Shown here: positions 18,994 to 31,808 of the stretch, one piece after another
How the letters are laid out: each line of letters opens with the position of its first letter
Numbering within the stretch: the first letter of the stretch is position 1
From: Allorhodopirellula heiligendammensis
GTDB lineage: Bacteria > Planctomycetota > Planctomycetia > Pirellulales > Pirellulaceae
Assembly: GCF_007860105.1 (NCBI RefSeq)
Contig: NZ_SJPU01000004.1
Location: 1-64,000, forward strand
Length of the DNA: 64,000 nt
Direction: 5' to 3'
Notes under the pieces: model-generated
The model's database searches: none
Told to the model about the DNA's origin: nothing
The model's input: only the letters and a program-made list of their open reading frames with translations
Translations under genes and position numbers: made by a program

Positions 18994-19157
18994 GGCGTCA
19001 GAACCGATTCGACTGAGGTGGGATGTTGAGGCGGGGCTGGTTCGACCTGCGAACCAGAACCTCACAGTATGCCCCCTCACCACGGCAATAGCAATCATGC
19101 TCGGCACCATGGGATCGGTGCGCTGTGGGAGAACGCGAGAACAGTTTCAACCCGCAG

Positions 19158-19748
19158 CTATTTTTCCGACTGCCACTGTTTGATTGCCTCGACTGGGCAA
19201 ACCAGCATGATCACGTTGAGTAGGAGGGAATCTCGGATCGTCAACAGCAGGACAACTTCTGTAAGCAGAATGAATCCCAGTGACCAACGAAGTCGGAATT
19301 TTGAGGCCAGAAAATAACCGAGCAGGCACGCGATAACATCGCTGATGGAGTTGGCAATCGAGTCACCGTAGTAGTCCAGCGAAATTGTGGATTCACGGTA
19401 GCGATCAATGATCCAAGGCGAGTTCTCGAGAATCTCCCAAGCCGCTTCGATGAGCGCAGCGATGAGTAGACGGGTCGGTGCGGCAAGCCCACTCTGAGAA
19501 ATCCGAGGAGATAACCATGTCAGCAACCAGAAAAAGATGATTCCGTGCAAAACATGCGTGAAGGAATAGGGATCGAGCAAATGCTGCGAGTTGTGACTCG
19601 TTTGGATGTCCCATGACCAGGGAACCCAAGTCCCGCAACGGCACCACCACTGTCGCCCCATCATGCGAAGACAAGTTGCCATCACGATGATGATTACGGC
19701 AATCTGCCAGGCGACGCGGGATCCATTCTTACTGTTCATGGCTCTCAT
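19158..19748 (-). CDS. DUF2585 (UPF0314) integral membrane protein
   Basis: The product is about 196 residues from ATG 19748 (alternative ATG 19739, preceded by GAGAG). Four to five hydrophobic segments are visible, with the family pattern WCRCGTWVPW...NSQHLLDPYSFTHVLHGIIFFW after the first span. A later EAAWEILENSPWIIDRYRESTISLDYYGDSIANS segment is the core signature of DUF2585. The function of the family is unknown. Its conserved His, Glu, Asn and Tyr residues inside the membrane suggest an enzyme or ion-binding site. It is divergent from the GntR operon with about 175 bases between. Confidence 0.85.
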   Translation of the reverse strand: MRAMNSKNGSRVAWQIAVIIIVMATCLRMMGRQWWCRCGTWVPWSWDIQTSHNSQHLLDPYSFTHVLHGIIFFWLLTWLSPRISQSGLAAPTRLLIAALIEAAWEILENSPWIIDRYRESTISLDYYGDSIANSISDVIACLLGYFLASKFRLRWSLGFILLTEVVLLLTIRDSLLLNVIMLVCPVEAIKQWQSEK

Positions 19749-19848
19749 GATACCAGGAGTTCTTGAATCGCAATGCAATTCAGAACACCCCAGACACGAG
19801 CCGGTGGAGAACGGATCGACGCGCTCGGCAATTTTCAACCACACACGA

Positions 19849-19877
19849 TTGACTATCCACCGACCTAACTGTACTAT
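19849..19877 (+). promoter_or_regulatory. Promoter of the GntR-ABC operon
   Basis: TTGACT (19849-19854) and TACTAT (19872-19877) are separated by exactly 17 bases, 46 bases upstream of the GntR start. This is the best sigma-70-type promoter seen in the window, and its -10 box is covered by the inverted repeat listed next. Confidence 0.7.
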
Positions 19878-19891
19878 GTGTTACAGTACAG
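19869..19891. promoter_or_regulatory. Inverted-repeat operator for the GntR regulator
   Basis: CTGTACT (19869-19875) and AGTACAG (19885-19891) are perfect 7-base inverted arms around a 9-base spacer. They overlap the -10 hexamer and the transcription start. This is the expected position for an autorepressing YtrA-type GntR protein, encoded 32 bases downstream. Confidence 0.7.
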
Positions 19892-19922
19892 GCGTGTGTC
19901 CGACTTCGGCGGAGGGTGGTTG

Positions 19923-20321
19923 ATGCAAATTCGAGTGATCCCAGGCAGTGGTGCCGCGATCTATCGTCAGATTGCCGACCAGGTTCGCCGGGCCGTCGCA
20001 GCGGGAGAGTTGTCCGTTGGTGATCCGCTGCCGAGTGTTCGGGCCCTGGCCAAAGAACTGGTCGTCAATCCCAATACCGTGGCCAAGGCCTATGCAGAAT
20101 TGGCTGGCGACGGTGTGCTGGAAACGCAGCCCGGCCGCGGCGCGTTCGTGGCCGAGCGTCGCAACGTGTACTCGCATACCGAGCGGCTCCGACGACTCGA
20201 TGAAGCTCTCGAGACCGCGATCAACGAGTCAATCCGGCTCGATTTCTCCAGCGACGAGATTCTCGATCGGATGCGTGGCAAACTCGATCAATTCAATTCT
20301 CGAGGTAACGAAAATGTCTGA
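19923..20321 (+). CDS. GntR-family (YtrA subfamily) transcriptional repressor
   Basis: ATG 19923 is chosen because GGAGG lies seven bases upstream. The 132-residue protein has a GntR winged helix (residues about 10-75, including LPSVRALAKELVVNPNTVAKAYAELAGDGVLETQPGRGAFVA). Only a short helical C-terminal tail follows, as in the YtrA subgroup, which controls ABC transporter operons. The last eight bases overlap the start of the ABC ATPase gene, and a palindrome covers the promoter. Autorepression relieved by an unknown signal, perhaps envelope stress or an antimicrobial compound, is inferred from the family. Confidence 0.88.
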   Translation: MQIRVIPGSGAAIYRQIADQVRRAVAAGELSVGDPLPSVRALAKELVVNPNTVAKAYAELAGDGVLETQPGRGAFVAERRNVYSHTERLRRLDEALETAINESIRLDFSSDEILDRMRGKLDQFNSRGNENV

Positions 20322-21255
20322 CACTGACGTCATTCGCACGCACCGGCTGACCCGCTACTTCGGCAGCAGACCGGTTGTCCACGATCTCGACTTTGCCGTC
20401 CCACGCGGCCAAATCGTTGGTCTGCTCGGACTCAACGGGGCTGGGAAAACCACCACGATCCGAATGCTGCTCGGACTGCTGGAACCAACGCGAGGCTCTT
20501 GTGAAGTACTCGGCACAGACAGCCGCGAGCTGACCCCGAGCGATCGAGCGCGGATTGGACATACGGTCGAGGGGCACTTCCTCTATCCCTGGATGCGGGT
20601 TCGCGAGTGCGAGCGGTTTGGGCGTGAAACCCATCCTCAGTGGGACGGTGGCTTCTTCGAACGTTCGATACGCCGATTCGGAATTGATAGCGATGCCAAA
20701 GTCGCGTGGCTCAGCCGTGGCCAGCGAGCGGGCGTTTCGTTGGCCTCGACTCTAGCGAGCAATCCCGTGCTGCTGATTCTCGATGACCCCGCCCTTGGGC
20801 TGGATCCAGTCAGTCGCCGGGCGCTCAACGAAACCATTCTCGAGTTTTGCGAATCGGGCGAGCGCTCGGTGCTGTTGAGCAGTCACTTGCTCGACGATGT
20901 CGAACGGGTCGCCGACCGCGTCGCTCTGATGGTCGACGGCATGATGGTCGTCAACACCACCATCGATGACTTCCGCAACCGGATCGCGTCTTGGGTCATC
21001 GAGGCGCCGGCTTCGCCAACGACCTCCGAAGCCCTATCCACGCCGATTCCAATCCCACGGTTTGTCAATTGCCGCCCGGTGGGCGAACGCTGGCAACTGA
21101 CAGTGGTCGACCCGGGCGACGATACGCACGCTGCTTTGGCAGCTATTGAGAACAGTGTCATCGAGCCGGTCGAAGTAACATTCGAAGACGCGGTACTCGC
21201 CTATCTATCTCGTTCCCGAGTTTATCACTCGTTCTATACCGAGGACGCATCATGA
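20314..21255 (+). CDS. ABC transporter ATP-binding protein
   Basis: Start ATG 20314 overlaps the GntR stop and has GAGG about eight bases upstream; a much longer open frame from 19948 is only an antisense-looking extension through the GntR gene. The 313-residue ATPase has Walker A GLNGAGKTT, a signature LSRGQ (a deviation from LSGGQ), Walker B LLILDDP and an H-loop SSH. The C-terminal 90 residues form an additional domain, common in CcmA/YtrB-like exporters. The stop overlaps the permease start by ATGA (21252-21255). It should energise the next gene's product. Confidence 0.92.
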   Translation: MSDTDVIRTHRLTRYFGSRPVVHDLDFAVPRGQIVGLLGLNGAGKTTTIRMLLGLLEPTRGSCEVLGTDSRELTPSDRARIGHTVEGHFLYPWMRVRECERFGRETHPQWDGGFFERSIRRFGIDSDAKVAWLSRGQRAGVSLASTLASNPVLLILDDPALGLDPVSRRALNETILEFCESGERSVLLSSHLLDDVERVADRVALMVDGMMVVNTTIDDFRNRIASWVIEAPASPTTSEALSTPIPIPRFVNCRPVGERWQLTVVDPGDDTHAALAAIENSVIEPVEVTFEDAVLAYLSRSRVYHSFYTEDAS

Positions 21256-23408
21256 AACCAATTCTTTGGAAAGAACTGAGAGAGAACGTCCGCTGGTTAC
21301 CCGTGGGACTGCTCGTGATCGGCTCCGCCTGCTGGCTGGCTCATCCTGATTTGCACAACCCCAGTGGTTTGCTCGCGAATGTTCTGCTGACGCAGTTAGC
21401 GATTGTCACCCCGCTGCTCGCCTTTGCCTTAGGTATCGTGCAGTCCTACCGTGATTTGCAACCTGGTGCTGCCGCTTATTTGAATCATCGCGGTATCACG
21501 TCTAGCCAGATCTTTCTCGCCAAAACAGTTGCTGGTTTCGCACTCTACGCGATCTCTGTCATCATACCTGTAGTGATCTTGGCGGCCTGGGTGTGGTACG
21601 AGGGGATGAGTCGGTACCCGATGCGTCCAGCCCAAGTCGTCCCGTCCCTTGTCTTTGCGATGGCGGCATTCGCGATGCATCCTGCAGCGATGTTGATGAT
21701 GTCGCGAAGTGCCTCGTGGTGGGAGACGCGGGTGTTTCCGCTATTGCCCGCTGCCGGAGTTCTGTTCGTTTTCTTCCATGTGCTAAAAGGTGGCGGACTA
21801 TCGATGTCAGCGACTTCCACTTGGTTGACCCTGATACTGTTGGCATGGTTGATTGCGACGTCGCGACAAAATTGGCGGGGCTCAATTACCGCGCCGCCTT
21901 CTGCACATACGAACTCAAGGCTGCGCGGTCAGTGGTTGCTTCCGTCCTATTTGTTTATCTCCGCCGCGGTGTGCTACTCGTTCGTGCTCACTCTTTGTTT
22001 CACGATACTCGAGGTTAACCAGCGTTCGCGGGAGTATGTACCACGTCCATTTGCACAGCTGGCGGTCAACCAGCAGACGGGCGAACCGTGGGTAGTGACC
22101 TACCTGCAGGATCATCGCTTGCAAAGTGGAGGATACGCAGAGCGTGCTATCGGCGGATCAGCGATTAGAAATGGCGGAACCGTGGACGCTTTGAAAAAAC
22201 TTAATATCAACGACGAATTTACGCGTTTCGCGTCGATGGTACGCCTCCAAAATACATACCGTCAGTCCGACGGATTCTTCGCGGGGCCCAGCAATCTCGA
22301 CCAAAGTTCGACGTGGTACTTCTACGACACTCGACGCTATTTAGTCGGATACGATTTGAGCATCGGTTCTCGCTGGAGCCATACGATTGCGACGGACGGC
22401 ATCCATCGGGCGGGGACGATCGCAGGCGTCCCGTTCACCTCTGACCCGGAGATTGGTAGTTCGGTATTTAGTGATTTTCGTAGTGCCGGATACAGCGTGC
22501 CGCTGATCGACGGCCACGGTGTGTATGTGCTCGATGGGTCGCTGGAGTCAATCCAGCAGATCATTGACCAGCCCATTGACTCAGCAGCATTGGTAAGCAT
22601 TGGCAGATCACGAGCACCACGGCTGCTGCTACGCGACGGGAACGAGATCTTGGAGTACGAGTTTGTCGACGAGTCGGGAGCAGACACGTGGTATAAGGAA
22701 CCCGGAGACGTTGAACGGATGCAAAGTTACAACATTCTTCAACCGCTCACGGCTGGCTCGATCACGCCAAAACGGGTCAATACATACACCGTTCCTCAAT
22801 CACTCGTACCGAGCGTCAATCTACAAGTGGGACTGGCCGATAACGTTTTGTATTTGTCGACACACACGTTCAGGACGAAGGAAATCTACCGCATCCCTGC
22901 TGAGGGAGATTTTGTTGCAATCAACTTCCAATCGCAGTCCCTGCCCATTCAAGAAACCGATGTCGATCGTTTTCAGTGGACTTTTGTTTGCCTGGGACTG
23001 ACGCCGGGCGCCTTGGGAGTTGTGATTGCGGGATTGGCAACGTGGGGCACCCTTGTAGGCGGGAACTCAAGTCCGACTTGGAATAGCCTCTTGTCATATC
23101 CGATCCAATTCACAACGCTTGCGATCAGCTTCGCGTTAGTGACGGTGCTAGCGGTTTGGCTCACGCGGCGAGTATCTTTTCAGCGCGGACTATCACGCAA
23201 GCAGACCACGTTGTGGTCGGTGTCTGCCTTACTGCTGAGTTTGATTGCTCCACTAGCGATATTGGCTATTTATCGCCGTGTGCATCGACGTGGTTGCGAC
23301 CACTGCGGAAAACAACGCCGAGTCGATATGCTTGCCTGTGAACACTGCGGCGCGGATTGGCAGCGGCCGATTCAGAACGAAGTCTTGATTCTGGACGATG
23401 CTGCTTAG
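21252..23408 (+). CDS. ABC permease-like membrane protein with large extracytoplasmic domain and C-terminal zinc ribbon
   Basis: The 718-residue product starts MKPILWKELRENVRWLP, the usual ABC-2 permease start. About six membrane spans occur before residue 255. A soluble region of roughly 300 residues follows (about 258-570), with repeated beta-strand units such as VYVLDGSLESIQQ and RLLLRDGNEILEYEF resembling a propeller. Two or three more spans come next (about 575-670). The cytoplasmic tail has CDHCG and CEHCG pairs near 682-705, a treble-clef or ribbon zinc site. I know no characterised ABC exporter with this set of parts. It is translationally coupled to the ATPase and under the GntR operator. 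The substrate is unknown; a sensing role for the outer domain is a guess. Confidence 0.8.
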   Translation: MKPILWKELRENVRWLPVGLLVIGSACWLAHPDLHNPSGLLANVLLTQLAIVTPLLAFALGIVQSYRDLQPGAAAYLNHRGITSSQIFLAKTVAGFALYAISVIIPVVILAAWVWYEGMSRYPMRPAQVVPSLVFAMAAFAMHPAAMLMMSRSASWWETRVFPLLPAAGVLFVFFHVLKGGGLSMSATSTWLTLILLAWLIATSRQNWRGSITAPPSAHTNSRLRGQWLLPSYLFISAAVCYSFVLTLCFTILEVNQRSREYVPRPFAQLAVNQQTGEPWVVTYLQDHRLQSGGYAERAIGGSAIRNGGTVDALKKLNINDEFTRFASMVRLQNTYRQSDGFFAGPSNLDQSSTWYFYDTRRYLVGYDLSIGSRWSHTIATDGIHRAGTIAGVPFTSDPEIGSSVFSDFRSAGYSVPLIDGHGVYVLDGSLESIQQIIDQPIDSAALVSIGRSRAPRLLLRDGNEILEYEFVDESGADTWYKEPGDVERMQSYNILQPLTAGSITPKRVNTYTVPQSLVPSVNLQVGLADNVLYLSTHTFRTKEIYRIPAEGDFVAINFQSQSLPIQETDVDRFQWTFVCLGLTPGALGVVIAGLATWGTLVGGNSSPTWNSLLSYPIQFTTLAISFALVTVLAVWLTRRVSFQRGLSRKQTTLWSVSALLLSLIAPLAILAIYRRVHRRGCDHCGKQRRVDMLACEHCGADWQRPIQNEVLILDDAA

Positions 23409-23646
23409 TGAGCCGGCATGCGATTGCGGCTGGAAAGAATATTAATCCAAACTCTCCCCACGCTTGAGGTTGTGCGGCTTTTCAGTTACACGTGGGCACG
23501 TGTTTCCTCGCCTTTACCCAGCCCAGGTTCGCTGGGAGGGCGAAGTAACTCGTTAACTTACACGCACTTCAATGCCTCGCAGCCTCCTTCGCCAAGGAGA
23601 CGGGGCACTCAATGGTGCTCCTGCAGCGTCTCACTGGAGTTCGTCA

Positions 23647-25897
23647 ATGCGTCTGTATTCTTGCCTCGTCGCCATGTTGATTGCGGCGGGCGCCTCACCA
23701 GCGGAGACGATTCGTTTACCGGTGACGCAAGACAATTCCATCGTGATGGTCGACGGTGAGTGGGAGGAGAATGCCGGCACGCAGGGGCGAATTCGCATAA
23801 AAGGTAACCAGCACATCGTCGCGATGGCGTTCGATATGCGAGAACTCGCAGGCAAACGCGTTGAGAAAGCAACGCTGGTCTGTGTTCAAGGCAACCAAGA
23901 AAGTCCTGGTGACACCTTCGGCTCATTCCTTTGCCTACGGTGTTTCGATCAATGGCGAACCACTGGGGCGACACAACATTCCGCTTGCCGTGCAAGGCGA
24001 GCAGCAGACGATCTTGATTCGAGATCTACCGGAAGGCAGTTTGGGGCGTGATCATCTTGACGTGAAGGTGATCGCACGCAGTTGCACGGGGCAGCACAGT
24101 GAAGCGGAGGCGGTGCGGATTCCTTTGCGTCGGATGAGCAGTCCGATCGGCGGAGCGATCAACGACACCGGGGAACCCGCGAAGGCGGACGCGTCGATCT
24201 CACGGGTGAGTGTCATTCCGGTCGCGGACAAGTATGACATCGAAGGGCAACCCGTTGGAGATCTGCCTGAGGGGTACCGCCACCGCAATTCGACCTTCAA
24301 TGGTGAGCGGATTCGCTTATCCGCGGCGGCGGGCGAGGTCATCAGCTTTCAAATGCTACTCCGCGGCGAAAGGACTGTCTCGCTTGAACTCGCGTTGGAT
24401 TCGTTGCAACCTCGGGTCGATTGGTTTGAAGCGGTTTATGTCTCAGCCCATGGCCGCCGCATCCCCGATCCGCTGTTACCGGTCGGCGATTCAATCACGC
24501 TGACGCCCGACCAGGACAGCACCATCGTGGCGGATATCTACGTTCCCTTTGATGCCAAGCCGGGTATGCAGCGAGGCACGGTCCAGGTCTCAGATGGTCG
24601 CGTCATCCCGATCGAAATTGAGATCCTGCCATTTGCGATCCCACGTGCCGCGAGTTTCTTTTGTGAAATGAACGGGTATGGACTGCCCGACTCCGTCGAA
24701 CAATACGAGGCACTCCAGCAGATTGCTTATGATCACCGGGTGCACGTGAATATCCTGCACTACTCGCACCACACCGCCGCACCGGGTGCCCACAAAACCA
24801 ATCTCGACATGCGGATGCGATCTGGACGCCGGATGGACAATCGGCGATACGACGACATCGAGCCGAGAGCAAAACACGCTTATTGGGACGATTTCGCCAC
24901 CGCATTCGGACCGTATCTCGATGGCTCGCTGTTCGAGAATGGACATCGTGGGCCGATTCCCGCGCCAGGATTCTATCTCAGCTTCCATGAGAGTTGGCCG
25001 TTAAATTGCCGTGCCTATTACAACGGGGATGCTGATGCTTACCGTGCCTTCGAAGCGACGCCAGAGTACGCGGACACCTACGTCAATGTGCTAAGCGATT
25101 TTGTGGAGCTCGCCCAATCGAGGGGCTGGAACGACACCGGATTCCAAATCTACTTTAACAACAAGGGTTCTCGCGAGGAACTTACCAAGGCTCCTTGGAT
25201 CTTGGACGAGCCCGCCAGTTACTGGGACTATCGGGCATTGAGGTACTATGGCGGACTGACCGATGTGGGGCGCGAGCGGGAGAGTTCCCAGTGGACGCCA
25301 GGGGTGAAGATCGATTTTCGTATCGACATTTCTCGACCGGAGTTTTGCCGAGGTCAGCTCGACGGGCGAGATGACCTGTGGGTGGTTTCCGCCTCCGCTT
25401 TTGAAAAATATCGACGATTATTGACCGATCGGGCGGATCGCGATGGCCTGCGGGTGTGGGTGTACGGCAGCGCCAACCATGTGCACCAGAGCAACCGCGA
25501 CATTCAGGCTTGGTCGCTCGATGCGTGGAGTGGCGGGGCCACGGGTGTCGTCCCGTGGCAGACGATCAACAAAGATGGTCAGGCGTTGGTTGAGGCAGAC
25601 CAATTTGGGCTGTTCATTTTCGATCAGGGAGACCAGGGAATACCAGAGATCCGGCACTCGATGCGTTTAAAAGCGTTCCGGGACGCCCAGCAATTGATCG
25701 AGTATCTGAATCTACTCCAGGCCCGAAAGGGCTGGACACGGACGCAGCGGAGCGCATTTGTCCAGCAATTTGTGGGGCTCGCGGCCACCGTCGTCCAAAC
25801 GCACGAGGCGGATGCGGGCACGTCACAATACCCAGGTGTGAAGGCCACCGAATGGGACCGACTGCGACAGGCGACAGCGAACCTGCTCCGGGAGTGA
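23647..25897 (+). pseudogene. Frameshifted DUF4091 glycoside-hydrolase-like secreted protein
   Basis: From ATG 23647 a signal peptide and a beta-rich N-terminal domain (IRLPVTQDNSIVMVDGEW) are read in one frame until about 23890. The meaningful sequence then continues in the next frame (VLVTPSAHSFAYGVSING onwards) to 25897, while the first frame degenerates and stops at 24051. The second part contains a beta-sandwich and then a DUF4091 domain with a TIM-barrel-like core (FQIYFNNKGS, WILDEPASYWDY, GATGVVPWQT). Either a small indel or a larger deletion joined the N-terminal domain out of frame. It could be a true pseudogene, a sequencing error or a programmed shift; no slippery site is evident. 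The lower part alone lacks a signal peptide and a good start. Confidence 0.7.
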
Positions 25898-25985
25898 TCG
25901 CCGCCTGGCGACCGCTCCCAACCTCGGCTCTGGACCGCGGGCGCATCTGGAAAACTCGTCACTCTTGACGACGGCCAGTTTGCTA

Positions 25986-26005
25986 GCTAATCTTCTCTCA
26001 TTAGC
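25986..26005. promoter_or_regulatory. Palindrome upstream of the LysR gene
   Basis: GCTAAT (25986-25991) and ATTAGC (26000-26005) form an inverted repeat with an 8-base spacer, 52 bases before the LysR start. LysR proteins commonly bind such sites near their own promoters. Assignment is by position and symmetry only. Confidence 0.4.
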
Positions 26006-26056
26006 CGATCTTACGATTCAAACCGTCGCTATCAAATTATCTAATAGAGCACACAT

Positions 26057-27028
26057 TTGCAGCTACGAACCTTCGAACTTTTCTGTCACGTTGCCGACCA
26101 GCGGAGCTTCTCAAAAGCTGCCGAGGCGGCCGGTGTCACCCAGAGTGCGGTCAGTCAATCGATCGGACATCTGGAAGATTCGTTGGGTACCAAGTTGTTT
26201 GATCGTTCCAAGCGGCCGTTAGCGCTTACTGAGGCGGGCCAGATCTATTGGCGCGGTGTCCGAAACATCGTTGGTCAGTACAAGGAACTGGTCGAGCAGG
26301 TACAGAACCACGATCGGCGGCGCAGTGACACGGTCACGGTGGGGACGGTGTACTCGGTAGGCCTGAGTTACATGCCGGAGGCGACGAAGGCATTTGAGGA
26401 AAATCACCCCAATGTCTGTGTGAGAACCGAGTTCGGTTCGAGCCAACGGGTTGTCGAACTGGTCCTGGAAAACAAAGTTGACTTTGGATTGGTTAGCTTC
26501 CCGCGGGCGACCAAGATTCTCGGTACAATCCCGTGGCAGTCCGAGCCCATGCGTTTGGTCTGCTCGGCAGAGCATGTGCTCGCTAGCGAAACGGAGATTC
26601 CCGCTTCGCGATTAAGAGGCGTCGATATGATCGGGTTTGAACGTGGGCTGGTCCTGCGACAAGCGATCGATCAATGCCTCAAGGCAGCGGGCATCTCGGT
26701 GGTGACGACGATGGAGTTCGATAATTGCGACTCGATCGTGCGTGCGATCCAGGCCAACCGGGGACTGGGGATTATCCCGGAGGCGGCGGTGCGGCGCGAG
26801 ACAGCCAACGGTACTTTGCGCGTCATTGCGTGCCGCGAAATTCAGATGGTTCGTCCACTAGGAATCATCTTTCGAAAACGCGGCACATTGAGCCGCGCGG
26901 CAACTGAATTCGGCTCGCTCTTGCTGGGCCACGAAATGGAGCATGACCTGCTCACCAAAACGGAGGCGGCCAAGGCGGACCGCGACAAATGCGAATCGAA
27001 CGATCGTGCGGCATCCGTGCTGATTTAG
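26057..27028 (+). CDS. LysR-family transcriptional regulator
   Basis: Read from TTG 26057, the 323-residue protein begins directly with the canonical LysR helix-turn-helix (MQLRTFELFCHVADQRSFSKAAEAAGVTQSAVSQSIGHLED), so a non-ATG start is required. A periplasmic-binding-protein-like effector domain follows from about residue 90. The last 25 residues are an unusual charged tail. The gene stands 47 bases upstream of gltB on the same strand. In Bacillus a LysR protein, GltC, controls glutamate synthase, so control of nitrogen assimilation is possible here; CysB-like roles cannot be excluded. Confidence 0.85.
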   Translation: MQLRTFELFCHVADQRSFSKAAEAAGVTQSAVSQSIGHLEDSLGTKLFDRSKRPLALTEAGQIYWRGVRNIVGQYKELVEQVQNHDRRRSDTVTVGTVYSVGLSYMPEATKAFEENHPNVCVRTEFGSSQRVVELVLENKVDFGLVSFPRATKILGTIPWQSEPMRLVCSAEHVLASETEIPASRLRGVDMIGFERGLVLRQAIDQCLKAAGISVVTTMEFDNCDSIVRAIQANRGLGIIPEAAVRRETANGTLRVIACREIQMVRPLGIIFRKRGTLSRAATEFGSLLLGHEMEHDLLTKTEAAKADRDKCESNDRAASVLI

Positions 27029-27075
27029 TTCGTTCCGATTAAAATCTCTTCACTCTAGCCAGCAACACAACGACG

Positions 27076-31653
<4,578 letters not shown>

Positions 31654-31675
31654 GGACGTTCCGACATTCCAACAA

Positions 31676-31760
31676 ATGAGTAGGCGAGTCTCTCCGAGAG
31701 ATCATGAGTAGGCGAGTCTCTCCGAGACTCGCATCGGAGTCTCCCAGAGACCCGCCTGCT
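31676..31760. repeat. Palindromic repeat cassette between gltB and gltD
   Basis: A 24-base unit beginning ATGAGTAGGCGAGTCTC is present twice (31676-31699 and 31704-31727) with a 28-base period. The second copy extends into a perfect hairpin with arms GCGAGTCTC (31712-31720) and GAGACTCGC (31724-31732) around TCC. An imperfect inverted third copy ends near 31760 (GAGACCCGCC). The unit resembles dispersed intergenic repeats; a related hairpin lies at 35954-35971. It could modulate gltB/gltD mRNA stability or be a REP-like element. Confidence 0.75.
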
Positions 31761-31808
31761 CAACCTGCCGCACCCCACAAGCATATCACTCTTCACAGGA
31801 TCAATACC

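Noticed and set aside
19948-20313. A longer ABC ATPase frame running through the GntR gene
   Set aside because: The extension overlaps the GntR coding sequence in another frame and is Arg/Pro-rich without family similarity.
31704-31808. A longer gltD start
   Set aside because: The ATG is part of the repeat cassette, and the family start MGKITGF lies at 31809.
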